Source: Kibdelosporangium sp. MJ126-NF4
GTDB taxonomy: Bacteria > Actinomycetota > Actinomycetes > Mycobacteriales > Pseudonocardiaceae
Length of the DNA stretch: 64,000 nucleotides
Reading direction: 5' to 3'
Assembly: GCF_000826545.1 (NCBI RefSeq)
Contig: NZ_CDME01000002.1
Coordinates: forward strand, 1,116,001 to 1,180,000
In this document: positions 16,592 to 25,708 of the stretch, piece after piece
How the letters are laid out: each line of letters starts with the position of its first letter
Numbering within the stretch: position 1 is the stretch's first letter
Made by a program: the position numbers and the translations under genes
The notes under the pieces: model-generated
Database searches by the model: none
Told to the model about the DNA's origin: nothing
The model's input: the letters and a program-made list of their open reading frames with translations, nothing else

Positions 16592-17809
16592 TCAGCCTAC
16601 CGACGACGCCACGGCGGCCGTGTGATCGTCGTCGAGCTCGCGGACACCGTTCACCGACGCCCACACGGCCTGGAAACCGTCCCGTCGCAGCAGGTGTTCG
16701 TAGCCGCCGATCGCGTGTTCCCACGTCTGGACACCGGTGTGCGCGGACAGGACCGCGTCGGCGAGCCGCCGCGCGTCCTGCAGGGCGGAGTTGGCTCCCG
16801 AGGCCCTCGTGGGCAGCATCGCGTGGATGGCGTCGCCGAGCACGGTGACCCGGCTCGGTGTCCACGCGGGCACCTCGCGGGCGGCTCCCATCGCCAGGCC
16901 GTGGAACTGGTCGGGGAACGCCTGGTCGAGCAGGAGCCCGAACACCGGGTGGGCCGCCGAGGTGACGGTCCGCAGATGCTCGGCCAGGCTCGCGGGGGAC
17001 CGGCGGGTGAAGTCACGCTCGAGGTCCCCGAGCTGGTGACGCCGCAACAGCAGCCCCCACATGACATAGTCCCGCAGGTCTCCCGGGTCGAAGCCGGGGA
17101 GGAACCGGGCGGCGGCCGCGGCGGGCTGGTGGGCGAACCGGACCGCGCCGATGATCGCCTGCACGTCGCCGATCGCGGTGAAGGTGATGCTGCCCGCGAT
17201 CCGGTCGATCACCCCGGTGGCGATCAGCTCGGGCGTGATCGGTGTCTTGGCCTGCAGCAGGCGCAGCCCGCTGTCGTCGACCGCGGCGTCGGGCAGCCGG
17301 AGCCGGCGCACCGCGGACCCGATGCCGTCCGCCCCGACGAGCAGGTCGGCGTCCCCGACCGTGCCGTCGGCGAACCGGACGGTGACCCCGGCCGGGTGCT
17401 CGGTGTAGCCGGTCACCGTCGACCCGAACCGGATCACGTCGTGCACGCCGCGGGCCAGCAGCCGTCGCACGACACGGCGGCTGGCCGACGCGCCCGGCCG
17501 GATCGCGTCGGGATGTCCCTCCCGGCCGGTGGACTCGCGGCGTCGCACGATCGAGAGATCGGATTCGTCGAGGATGGTGACGTGGTCGTCGGGCTGTCCC
17601 AGTGTCGCGTCGAGGAACTCGTTCTCGGCGGTGGTGAGGCAGGCGTGCAGCGCGCCGAGCCCACGCTCGTCGAGGTGGATCCGCGCGCCCTGTGGGCGTT
17701 GTTCCAGTGCCTGGTCGCGTTCGTGGACGGTGACGTCGATGTCCGCGCGGCGCAGGAACCGGGCCAGCGCGAGGCCGCCGAGTCCCGCGCCGACGATGAT
17801 GACACGCAT
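16592..17809 (-). CDS. FAD-dependent monooxygenase (PHBH/aromatic hydroxylase family)
   Basis: A 405-residue group A flavoprotein monooxygenase: GXGXXG motif in MRVIIVGAGLGGLALARFL, the DG motif in LVGADGIGSAVRRLR (about 160-175) and the GD motif in VTVLGDAIHAMLP (about 295-307) for FAD and NADPH. Members hydroxylate aromatic rings or inactivate antibiotics such as tetracyclines and rifamycins; the substrate here is unknown. ATG 17809 has a GGAG box 9 bases upstream. It is followed by a TetR gene. Confidence 0.9.
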   Translation of the reverse strand: MRVIIVGAGLGGLALARFLRRADIDVTVHERDQALEQRPQGARIHLDERGLGALHACLTTAENEFLDATLGQPDDHVTILDESDLSIVRRRESTGREGHPDAIRPGASASRRVVRRLLARGVHDVIRFGSTVTGYTEHPAGVTVRFADGTVGDADLLVGADGIGSAVRRLRLPDAAVDDSGLRLLQAKTPITPELIATGVIDRIAGSITFTAIGDVQAIIGAVRFAHQPAAAAARFLPGFDPGDLRDYVMWGLLLRRHQLGDLERDFTRRSPASLAEHLRTVTSAAHPVFGLLLDQAFPDQFHGLAMGAAREVPAWTPSRVTVLGDAIHAMLPTRASGANSALQDARRLADAVLSAHTGVQTWEHAIGGYEHLLRRDGFQAVWASVNGVRELDDDHTAAVASSVG

Positions 17810-17984
17810 TCGTACTCCGGTGATGGGCAGAGGCCACATGTGGATGCTGAGGCGGTGACGAGCCCGCGGTTGCCGGGCTACGGATGTCCCGCGCACCGGC
17901 GGGGCCACCACCAACGAGCTAACCAGAACGATCGATTCGGATCAAGCGGGCGGGAGGTGGCCAGAACACGCCACCGGTTCGGGC

Positions 17985-19901
17985 TCAGGACGAGCGCAGC
18001 GGCAGCACCGGCACCCCCGGCGGCGTGAACCCGAACACCTGCCCGTAGAACGACACCTGCGCCTCCAGCGCCGTCTGCTGCGTCTCGGCCTTGCGGAACC
18101 CGTGCTGCTCGCCGTCGAAGGTCAGGTACGCGTGCGGGATCCCCCGCCCGGCCAGCGCCGCCACGAACCGGTCGGCCTGCTCCGGCGGGCAGATCCGGTC
18201 CTCCAGGCCCTGCATCAGCAGCACCGGCCCGGCCAGCTGGTCGACCCGGTTGATCGGGGAACGCTCGGTGTAGCGGTCACGCTGCCGCGGCCACGCCCCG
18301 ACCAGGCCCTCCAGGTAGCGCGACTCGAAGTCGTGCACCTCGCCGCCCTCGGCGGTCCAGCCCGCCAGGTCCAGGATCGGGTACAGGATCGTGGCGCACG
18401 CGTACACCCGGGTGCCGGTGATCGACGCCGCCGAGGTCCAGCCGCCCGCGCTGCCGCCCATGATCGCCAGCCGCGCCGGGTCCGCGACGCCCTCGTCGGC
18501 CAGCGCGAGCGCGACCGCGGCGCAGTCGTCCACGTCGACCACGCCCCACTGCTGGTTCAGCGACTCCCGAAACGCCCGGCCGTAGCCGGTGGAGCCGCCG
18601 TAGTTCACCGCGACCACCCCGATGCCGCGGCTGGTCAGGTAGGCGAAGTCCAGGTTCACCGTCGGGGTGTACTTGCCGGTCGGGCCGCCGTGCACGAACA
18701 CCACGAACGGTGGTTTCTCGCCCTGCGGCGCGGTGAAGTCCGGATTGGACGGCGGGTACACGTACGCCGGGACCTTGCCGAACACCCGCTCGGTCGGCTC
18801 GGGCAGCAGGGCGGTGTCGAACGGCGCGGTCTGCGGCGTGTACGCGGTCAGCTCGCCACTCGAGAGGTCCAGGCCGACCACCGCCATCGGCAGCGACGCG
18901 CTGCCCGCCGCGCCGTAGAGCACACCGTCGGCGGCCACCAGGTCCGCCCGCCACGCCGTCAGGTCGGTGTCCACGTCGGTGACGGTGCCGCTGCGCTCGT
19001 CGAGGACCGCCAACTGCCCGCCGGAGCGCACCACCGCGAACCGGCCCGCGCCCAGCGGCGTGAACCAGCGGCCGCCCAGCCGCCACAGCGGGCCGCCCAG
19101 CTCCACCTCGGTGGGCGCGAGGTTGCGGGCGTGGCCGTCGATGCCGATCCGGTACAGGTTCCACCAGCCGTCGGGGTCGGTCAGCACCAGCAGGTTCGCG
19201 CTGTCCTCCCAGTCGGCCTGGCACACCGCCTCCCTCGGGCCGCCCGCCACCACCCGGTGCGCGCCGAGGGTGCCGTCGGCCAGCACCGGCGCGACACACA
19301 ACTCGGTGGCGTCCCACGGCATCGCCGGGTGGTCCCAGCCGATCCAGGCCGCGTGCCGTCCGTCCGGGCTGAGTTTCGGGCCGGACAGGAAATGGTGGCT
19401 CGCGCCCAGCACCCGCACCCGCTCGCCGTCCAGCGCCACCAGTTCACGGCGGATGTCGGTCGGCGCGTCACCGGTGACGGTCTCGCGCACACACCACACC
19501 TGCCCGTCCGGGCCGGGCAGCAGGTCGCCGTAGCGCCACCCGTGCTCCCGGGGCGGCGGCGGGGTGATCGGCCGGGGGTCGGCGCCGTCCCACCCGGCCT
19601 GGTACACCCGCTGGTCGGCCCAGTGGGTGAACACCACCCGGTCTGGTCGCACCAGCCAGGAACGGCTGCCGTACTCGTGCAGCCGGTTGCGCACGTTCCA
19701 GCGGGCGTCGAGCACCTCACGGGCCGCGGCGCCCGCGGGCCTGCGCATCAGCGCGACCCGCCCGCCCTCGGCGGGCCGGGTCTCGGTCCACCACACGTCC
19801 CCGCCGTACAGGTCCACCCAGTCCGGGCCGCCGCCCGCGGCCGCGGCGGCCGCCGCGGTGACCGGCGACACCCAAGTCCCGTAGGACGCGATCTCCACCA
19901 C
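17985..19901 (-). CDS. S9 family prolyl-oligopeptidase-type serine peptidase
   Basis: A 638-residue two-domain enzyme: an N-terminal seven-bladed beta-propeller (about 1-370) and a C-terminal alpha/beta hydrolase. The catalytic serine lies in MGGSAGGW, the aspartate in LEDRICPPEQ and the histidine in GEQHGF. HGGPTGKYTPTVN is the oxyanion segment. No signal peptide, so it is a cytoplasmic acylaminoacyl- or dipeptidyl-peptidase. The frame continues far upstream, but that part is antisense-quality sequence overlapping the TetR gene; GTG 19901 (VVEIASYG) is the first credible start. Confidence 0.9.
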   Translation of the reverse strand: MVEIASYGTWVSPVTAAAAAAAGGGPDWVDLYGGDVWWTETRPAEGGRVALMRRPAGAAAREVLDARWNVRNRLHEYGSRSWLVRPDRVVFTHWADQRVYQAGWDGADPRPITPPPPREHGWRYGDLLPGPDGQVWCVRETVTGDAPTDIRRELVALDGERVRVLGASHHFLSGPKLSPDGRHAAWIGWDHPAMPWDATELCVAPVLADGTLGAHRVVAGGPREAVCQADWEDSANLLVLTDPDGWWNLYRIGIDGHARNLAPTEVELGGPLWRLGGRWFTPLGAGRFAVVRSGGQLAVLDERSGTVTDVDTDLTAWRADLVAADGVLYGAAGSASLPMAVVGLDLSSGELTAYTPQTAPFDTALLPEPTERVFGKVPAYVYPPSNPDFTAPQGEKPPFVVFVHGGPTGKYTPTVNLDFAYLTSRGIGVVAVNYGGSTGYGRAFRESLNQQWGVVDVDDCAAVALALADEGVADPARLAIMGGSAGGWTSAASITGTRVYACATILYPILDLAGWTAEGGEVHDFESRYLEGLVGAWPRQRDRYTERSPINRVDQLAGPVLLMQGLEDRICPPEQADRFVAALAGRGIPHAYLTFDGEQHGFRKAETQQTALEAQVSFYGQVFGFTPPGVPVLPLRSS

Positions 19902-19971
19902 AAGCAGCGACCCTACTGGCCACGCCACCCCCACGGGCACCGACCGTGAGTCGTGTTCACTTTCTCGCCGG

Positions 19972-20649
19972 TCACGTCTCGGCGGCGAGTGTGTCGGCCG
20001 CGGCGTGCCAGTCCCGTGGGGTGCCCAGCAGGGCCAGCGCGAGACGCAGCATCGCCGCGCGGCACGCGGGCCGGTCGCGGCGCGGGCCGCGCTGGTACTG
20101 GTGGCACGCGTGCTGCAGTCCGCCGATGAGCAGCTCCAGCGCCTGCGGGCTGGGCGCGGGACGGCCGCTGCCGACGACGGCGTCGCGCACCACCTCACGC
20201 ACCCACGCCGTGCTCTGCGCGCGCAGCCGCCCGGCGGGCGAGCCCGGGTCGTGCTGCTCGGCGTGGAACACGCGCAGGCCGTCGCCGACCTTCTCGGCCC
20301 AGTCCAGGTAGGCGTCGATGCCCGCGCCCAGCCTGCCCAGCAGATCACCGCCCAGCGGGTCACCGTCGGGGGCGATGGCCGGGCGCAGGTGGGCCAGCAG
20401 GTGCGCGCCCGCGTCGGCGACCACCGCCTCCACCGCGGCCTCGACACTCGGGTAGCAGGTGTAGAAGGTCGGTTTGGAGATCTCGGCCCGCTGCGCGATC
20501 CGGGCCACGGTGCTGCCGCGGAACCCGAACTCGGCGTAGACGGCCGCGGTGGCGTTCAGGACACGGCGGCGTAACCGGTCCTGCTGGTCGCTGGTCCTGG
20601 GCGGGCGGCCTCGCCCGCGCGGGGAGGCGGGGTTGACAGGCACGACCAC
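19972..20649 (-). CDS. TetR family transcriptional regulator
   Basis: A 225-residue TetR repressor with a basic N-terminal arm (RGRGRPPRTSDQQDRLRRR) and the helix-turn-helix GSTVARIAQRAEISKPTFYT. It is divergent from the methyltransferase gene with an 85-base gap holding a palindrome at 20662-20671, so it probably represses itself and that gene. The downstream S9 peptidase is on the same strand 70 bases away and could be co-transcribed. Confidence 0.88.
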   Translation of the reverse strand: MVVPVNPASPRGRGRPPRTSDQQDRLRRRVLNATAAVYAEFGFRGSTVARIAQRAEISKPTFYTCYPSVEAAVEAVVADAGAHLLAHLRPAIAPDGDPLGGDLLGRLGAGIDAYLDWAEKVGDGLRVFHAEQHDPGSPAGRLRAQSTAWVREVVRDAVVGSGRPAPSPQALELLIGGLQHACHQYQRGPRRDRPACRAAMLRLALALLGTPRDWHAAADTLAAET

Positions 20650-20661
20650 CGCCCATTTACC

Positions 20662-20671
20662 TTGACGTCAA
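20662..20671. promoter_or_regulatory. Palindrome in the TetR-methyltransferase divergent gap
   Basis: TTGACGTCAA is a perfect 10-base palindrome, extended imperfectly to CCTTGACGTCAACGG. It lies 13 bases before the TetR start and is a candidate TetR operator. Confidence 0.4.
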
Positions 20672-20734
20672 CGGAAACATAAATCGTTCGTGGCCGATCG
20701 TAGCGGACCAGCCATCGCAGGGAGCTGACGCCAG

Positions 20735-21676
20735 ATGAGCACACACGCGACACCGGGGCCGGGGCTGGCCGGGGCCAGGGGGAACCTGCTGATCGGCTCC
20801 ACCGCGGAGGGCGCCGCGCTGCTGCGGGCCGCGGGCGCGCTGGTGGCCGACCGGCGGCTGCGCGGCCCGGACACCCTCGCCGCGGCGATGATCCCGTGGG
20901 CGCCGCGGCTCAGCGCGCTGGTCAAGGTCCCGGTGCTGCGCAGGCTGGTGCCGCTGGGCATCCAGCGGGTGCTGCCCGGGGCGCTGTGGTTCGAGATCGT
21001 GCGCACCAAGTTCATGGACGAGGTCGTCACCGAGGAGGTCGAGACAGGGGAGGTCGCGGCCGGGGCCCGGCAGCTGGTGATCCTGGGCGCCGGGTTCGAC
21101 ACCCGCGCCTACCGGATGACCGACACCCTGCGTGAGGTGGCCGTGTTCGAGGTCGACCACCCGGTCACCGCCGCCCGCAAACGCGCCCGGCTGCGAGCCG
21201 CGTCGGCCGCGAGCAGCCAGGTGCGGTACGTGACCCTCGACTTCAACCACGAGGACCTGGCCACCCGCCTGGCCGACCACGGCTACGACCCGGCGGCCCG
21301 CTCGGTGGTCGTCTGGTCCGGCGTGGCCCCCTACCTGGCCCCGCACGCGGTCGACACGACCCTGCGGTGGATGGCGCGCCAGGCACCGGACAGCTGCCTG
21401 GTGTTCGACTACTGCTGGCAGGACGTCGTGGACGGCACGTCGGACGCGCCGCAGGCCCGCGCGTTGGCGCGGTCGCTGGCCCGCCAGGGCGAACCGCTGC
21501 GGTGGGGCATCCCGCGCGGGCAGGCCGCCGAGTACCTCGCCGCGCGCGGCCTGCGGGTCGAGGCCGACCACGGCGCGCGCGACGCCCACCGCTACCTGAC
21601 CCGCCGCGACGGGTCCGTCGCCGGGCCGATGTGGGAGTTCGGCGGGTTCGTCCGCGCCCGCGTCCCGGCGCCCTGA
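20735..21676 (+). CDS. Class I SAM-dependent methyltransferase (LCMT/Ppm-like family)
   Basis: A 313-residue methyltransferase of the leucine-carboxyl-methyltransferase-like family that is expanded in mycobacteria and other actinomycetes. The cofactor motif reads LVILGAGFDTRAYR (about 109-122), with VFEVDHP following strand 2 and VVWSGVAPYL after it. The true substrates of this family are largely unknown and often suggested to be polyketide or lipid carboxylates. The gene is divergent from a TetR gene. Confidence 0.85.
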   Translation: MSTHATPGPGLAGARGNLLIGSTAEGAALLRAAGALVADRRLRGPDTLAAAMIPWAPRLSALVKVPVLRRLVPLGIQRVLPGALWFEIVRTKFMDEVVTEEVETGEVAAGARQLVILGAGFDTRAYRMTDTLREVAVFEVDHPVTAARKRARLRAASAASSQVRYVTLDFNHEDLATRLADHGYDPAARSVVVWSGVAPYLAPHAVDTTLRWMARQAPDSCLVFDYCWQDVVDGTSDAPQARALARSLARQGEPLRWGIPRGQAAEYLAARGLRVEADHGARDAHRYLTRRDGSVAGPMWEFGGFVRARVPAP

Positions 21677-21755
21677 GGCGGAAACTGTCAGTCAACGTCA
21701 ACTTGGTGAGCCGGGCTGCTGTCCGCGGGGCGCGTGCCCTAGGGTCGAAGGTGCC

Positions 21756-22322
21756 ATGGCTCGTGTCATACATGTCTTCCGTCAGCCCGACCGGTTCATC
21801 GCCGGGACAGTCGGGCAACCAGGCGACCGCACGTTCTTCCTGCAGGCCTCCCAGGACGCCCGCACGATCAGCGTCGCACTGGAGAAACAGCAGGTCGCGG
21901 TGCTCGCCGAGCGGATCGGGTCACTGCTGGACGAGGTCGGCCGCCGGTTCGGCGCCGAGGTGCCGCCCGACACCCCCGACGACCTGCTCGACTCCGAGCC
22001 GCTGACCGTCCCGGTCGAGGAGGAGTTCCGGGTCGGCACGATGGGCCTGGGCTGGGACGCCGACACCCGCGCGGTGGTGATCGAACTGCTCGCGGTCAGC
22101 GAGGCCGAGGTCGACGAGGCGGTCGTGCTCGACGACACCGAGGAAGGCCCGGACGCGGTCCGCGTGTTCCTCACCCCCGCGCACGCGAAGGCGTTCGCCG
22201 ACCGCGCCGACCGGGTGGTGCGCGCGGGCCGCAAACCGTGCCCGCTGTGCGGGGAGCCCCTCGAGTCGGGTGGTCACGTCTGCCCACGCCAGAACGGCTA
22301 CCGCAGAAACGAAGAAGGCTGA
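21756..22322 (+). CDS. DUF3090 family protein
   Basis: The 188-residue product has the DUF3090 opening RVIHVFRQPDRFIAGTVG, the QASQDARTISVALEKQQV segment and a C-terminal CPLCGEPLESGGHVCPR that looks like a four-ligand zinc ribbon. The family is conserved in actinobacteria and of unknown function. It begins a three-gene run with the SCO1664-like and histidine phosphatase genes, with gaps of 2 and 4 bases. This arrangement recurs in actinomycetes, to my knowledge near the mycothiol gene mshC, which is not in this window. Confidence 0.9.
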   Translation: MARVIHVFRQPDRFIAGTVGQPGDRTFFLQASQDARTISVALEKQQVAVLAERIGSLLDEVGRRFGAEVPPDTPDDLLDSEPLTVPVEEEFRVGTMGLGWDADTRAVVIELLAVSEAEVDEAVVLDDTEEGPDAVRVFLTPAHAKAFADRADRVVRAGRKPCPLCGEPLESGGHVCPRQNGYRRNEEG

Positions 22323-22324
22323 CT

Positions 22325-23119
22325 GTGCACCCGGGTGACGCGGCCGCGCTCGAACTGATCACCCACGGCCAGATCGACGTGGAAGGACGCCTGGTCGACG
22401 CGTCCAACGCCACCCTCTACGGCGCGATCAGCCACAACGGGATCGCCGCGCACTGCGTGTACAAGCCGATCAACGGCGAACGCGCCCTGTGGGACTTCCC
22501 CGACGGCACCCTGGCCGGCCGGGAGGTCGCCTCCTACCTGGTGTCCGAGGCGAGCGGACTGCGCCTGATCCCGCCGACGGTGCTGCGCGCGGGCCCGTTC
22601 GGCCGCGGCATGGTGCAACTGTGGATCGACACCAAGGACGGCGACGACCTGGTCGACGTGCTGCCACCGCAGGAGGTCCCGGACGGGTGGCGGCCGGTGT
22701 TGCGCGCGCACGACCGCCACGGCGACCCCGCGGTGCTCGCCCACGCCGAGCACCCGAGCGTGCAACTGCTCGCCGCGTTGGACGTGGTGCTCAACAACGC
22801 CGACCGCAAGGGCGGGCACGTGCTGCACGGCACCGACGGCGACGTCTACGGCGTCGACCACGGCATCTGCCTGCACAGCGACCCGAAACTGCGGACCGTG
22901 CTGTGGGGGTTCCTCGGCGAGACCATGCCCGAGCAGGCCATCGAGGCCATGACCCGGCTGCGTGACCAGCTGGACGGTGACCTCGGGAGTGAGCTGCGCC
23001 CGCACCTGACCCGCCGCGAGATCCAGGCGCTGCGCGAGCGCACCGACGCGCTGCTGCGCGACCCGGTGTACCCGCGGCCCAACCCGGACGGCCGCCCCAT
23101 TCCCTGGCCCGCGTTCTAA
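22325..23119 (+). CDS. SCO1664-like protein (PI3/4-kinase-like fold)
   Basis: A 264-residue protein of the actinobacterial SCO1664 family. A lysine-bearing strand (CVYKPINGERALWDF) and a later NNADRKGGHVL / YGVDHGICLH pair resemble the nucleotide-binding lysine, catalytic loop and metal-binding segment of phosphatidylinositol-kinase-like folds. No activity is established for the group as far as I know. GTG 22325 lies 2 bases after the DUF3090 stop; an earlier frame-open region overlaps that gene and is not used. Confidence 0.85.
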   Translation: MHPGDAAALELITHGQIDVEGRLVDASNATLYGAISHNGIAAHCVYKPINGERALWDFPDGTLAGREVASYLVSEASGLRLIPPTVLRAGPFGRGMVQLWIDTKDGDDLVDVLPPQEVPDGWRPVLRAHDRHGDPAVLAHAEHPSVQLLAALDVVLNNADRKGGHVLHGTDGDVYGVDHGICLHSDPKLRTVLWGFLGETMPEQAIEAMTRLRDQLDGDLGSELRPHLTRREIQALRERTDALLRDPVYPRPNPDGRPIPWPAF

Positions 23120-23123
23120 CCCC

Positions 23124-23756
23124 GTGGCACGCACCATCCACGTCGTGACCCACCCGCAGGCCACACACCACGTCGAGGGCGTCGTGGGCGGCTGGCACGA
23201 CTCCACGCTCACCCCCGCCGGACACACGGCCGCGGCCAGGATCGCGGCCGTGCTGCGCGAGAGGATCCCGCGCGCGGCCGACACCCCGGTGTTCTCCTCA
23301 GACCTGCGGCGCACCGCGCAGACCGCCGCCGCGATCGGCGGCGCGCTGGGCACCCGGCCGGTCCTGGACCCCCGGCTGCGGGAGATCTCCTACGGCCAGG
23401 CCGAAGGCAAGGCGCAGCGGTGGCTCGACGACCGGTTCGTGCCGCCGCCCGCCACCGGGGACCGGCTGCGCCACGACGTCGGCGTCCCGGGCGCGGAGAC
23501 ACGGCTGTCGTGCGCGCGGCGCGTGTACGCCGCCCTGGACACGGTCCTGGCCGCGCCGGGCGAGCACCAGGTCGTGGTCACGCACGGGTTCGCGGTGACG
23601 TTCGTGATCGCGGCGTGGATCGGGATGCCCCTGCAAGCGGCCGGGCAGGTGGCGTTCCGCGTCGCCAGCGGCAGCATCACCGTGCTGCGCCAGGACGACT
23701 TCTTTCACAACCGCGCCCTGGTCAGCCTCGGCGAGACCGGCCACCTCACCCCATGA
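23124..23756 (+). CDS. Histidine phosphatase family protein with variant N-terminal motif
   Basis: The 210-residue product has a phosphoglycerate-mutase-like fold. The phospho-accepting histidine lies in VVTHPQATHH, where the usual RHG is replaced by THP. SSDLRRTAQTAAAI and the second histidine (VVVTHGFAV) are retained. The variant recurs in this gene neighbourhood in other actinomycetes, so it is probably a real subfamily and not a mutation. Third gene of the DUF3090 run; GTG 23124. Its 3' end overlaps the convergent regulator by 11 bases. Confidence 0.85.
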   Translation: MARTIHVVTHPQATHHVEGVVGGWHDSTLTPAGHTAAARIAAVLRERIPRAADTPVFSSDLRRTAQTAAAIGGALGTRPVLDPRLREISYGQAEGKAQRWLDDRFVPPPATGDRLRHDVGVPGAETRLSCARRVYAALDTVLAAPGEHQVVVTHGFAVTFVIAAWIGMPLQAAGQVAFRVASGSITVLRQDDFFHNRALVSLGETGHLTP

Positions 23757-24303
23757 CCGGGTCCGGGTCGGTGGCGGTGGGCGGGCGCAGGGCCATCGAC
23801 CACAGGTAGGACAACGGTTCCCCGTCCGGCTCGTCGGCGTACTCGGCGATCACCTCACGGATGCGGGAGTTGAGCGCCGCGGCCGACTCCGGGCTCAGCC
23901 GCAGCACACCCCGGCAGCTGCCGCGCCCGGAATCCACGCCCGCGGCGATCAACTCGGCGCGGTGCGCGCCCAGCACCGCCAGCTCGACCCGCTGCCCCAA
24001 GCCGGTGTCGTCGTGCAGGATGCCCAGCCCGTGGGTGCGTGAGGTGGCCCGGTAGGGGCGTTCCAACGCGCCGTGCTCGCCCGTGCGGACCGGCTCCGCG
24101 GCGAGGAAGTCCGTCGTCACCAGCGCGCGCACGTGCCGCAGGGTGGTCGCGGGCGAGAGGTTCAGCTCGACCGACAGTTCCTTGTTGGTCAACGCTCGGT
24201 CCAGGCACAGCCGCAGGATCCGCCACCGCACCGGATGGCCGAGCGCTTTCAGTTCGTCGGTCGTCGCCTCCACATCGGGCACCCTACCTTGCCCACCCAC
24301 CAC
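23746..24303 (-). CDS. ArsR-like helix-turn-helix regulator
   Basis: A 185-residue regulator with an ArsR/HTH_20-type winged helix (KALGHPVRWRILRLCLDRALTNKELS, written here only to locate residues 19-44, followed by LSPATTLRHVRAL). The C-terminal 90 residues look like a ligand- or peptide-sensing domain. The start may be ATG 24303 or GTG 24282. It is divergent from the M20/S9 peptidase operon with about 54 bases between, so it probably controls that operon. Confidence 0.82.
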   Translation of the reverse strand: MVGGQGRVPDVEATTDELKALGHPVRWRILRLCLDRALTNKELSVELNLSPATTLRHVRALVTTDFLAAEPVRTGEHGALERPYRATSRTHGLGILHDDTGLGQRVELAVLGAHRAELIAAGVDSGRGSCRGVLRLSPESAAALNSRIREVIAEYADEPDGEPLSYLWSMALRPPTATDPDPVMG

Positions 24304-24357
24304 CCTGTTTGATTGACTGACATCGATTTCATTTCCTGCAATCGACTGGGAGGGAAC

Positions 24358-25708
24358 ATGATCGAGCGGTTACATGAGTGGGTGGCCCGGACCGACGTGG
24401 TGGGCGAACTGGCCGCGTGGGTCGCGGTCCCCAGCGTCAGCCGCACCGGCGAGGGCATGCCCGAGGCGGCCGAGCACGGACTGGGCCTGCTGCGCGCCAG
24501 CGGCCTGGACGCCCGCGCGGTCGACACCGGCGGCTGGCCCGCCCTGGTCGGCACCAGCGGACCCGGCACCGGCCGCTCCGGCCCGCACGTGCTGATCTAC
24601 GGCCACTACGACGTGCAGCCACCCGGCCCGCTGGACCAGTGGACCAGCCCCCCGTTCGAGCCCACCGTCCGCGACGGCCGCATGTACGGCCGCGGCACCG
24701 GCGACAACAAGGGCCAGCACCTGGCGCAACTGCTCGGGCTGCGGGGCGTTGCGCGAGCTGACCGGTGAGCTGCCGTGCCGGGTCACGGTCCTGCTCGACG
24801 GCGAGGAGGAGATCGGCAGCCCGAACCTGGCCACCGCCGTGCGGCAGCTGGACCAGCCCGACCTGGCGATCTGGAGCGACGGACCGGTGCACGACAACGG
24901 CCAGGCCAGTGTCGTGCTCGGGGTCCGCGGCATCCTCACGTTCGAACTGCGCGTCCGCGGCGCCGCGCGCGTGCTGCACTCCGGCAACTGGGGCGGCGTC
25001 GGACCCAACCCCGCGTGGGCCCTGACCCACCTGCTGGCGAGCATGCGCCGCCCGGACGGGACCGTGACCATCCCCGGGTTCGCCGACACCGTCACCCCGC
25101 TGACCGACGGCCAACGCGCCGCGCTGGCCGCGCTGCCGGTCGATGTCCGCGACGCCCTCGCCGACATCGGCGCCACCCACATGGACCCGCCCGCCGAGAA
25201 AGGCTTCTACGACCGGCTCACCAGCCCCACCCTCACCATCAACTCACTGACCTGCGACGACGCCGGGGAACACCGGACGGTGATCCCGAACGTCGCCATC
25301 GCGCGCTGCGACGCGCGGCTGGTCGGCGGCCAGACACCCGACCAGGTCACCGATGCCATCCGCGGCCACGTCACCCGCTACGCCGCCGAGCACGGCATCG
25401 ACGTCGAGTTCACCCCGCGCGACGCCATGGCACCGTCGACCACGCTGCCCGAAACCCCCTACACCGACACGATCCTGCGCGCGGCCGAGGCCGGGCTGGG
25501 GGAGCGGCCGCTGCTGGTGCCCGCGCTGGGCGGCAGCCTGCCCATCGCCACCCTCACCGACGAACTCGGCGTGCCCTGCTACGGCGTCCCGTTCGCCAAC
25601 GTTGACGAGGCCAACCACGCGCCCGACGAGAACCTCGAACTGGACCGGTTCCGCCGCGGCATCGTCGCCGCCGCCGCGGTCCAACTCGCACTGGGAGGAC
25701 AGCTGTGA
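24358..25708 (+). pseudogene. M20 family dipeptidase, broken by a +1 frameshift in a G-run
   Basis: Two adjacent frames give one complete M20 peptidase. The 5' part, from ATG 24358 (GGGAGGG box upstream), has LIYGHYDVQPPGPL (metal His) and GRGTGDNKGQH (bridging Asp). The 3' part, from about 24745, has LLDGEEEIGSPN (catalytic Glu pair), the lid domain and a final VDEANHAPDENL. The frame changes in GCGGGGCG (24741-24748): removing one G restores LRALRELTG. This is a disabled gene, a programmed shift or a homopolymer sequencing error. It is otherwise well conserved and coupled (GTGA) to the S9 peptidase. Confidence 0.88.

Noticed and set aside
18102..19949. Long plus-strand frame opposite the S9 peptidase
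   Set aside because: No recognisable motif, while the minus strand carries a complete propeller-hydrolase enzyme.
19902..20447. N-terminal extension of the S9 peptidase frame
   Set aside because: It overlaps the TetR gene in another frame and is Arg/Thr-rich; the enzyme family begins near 19901.
24749..25708. Treating the 3' half of the M20 gene as a separate complete gene
   Set aside because: It lacks the metal-binding His and Asp region, which is in the preceding frame directly before it.
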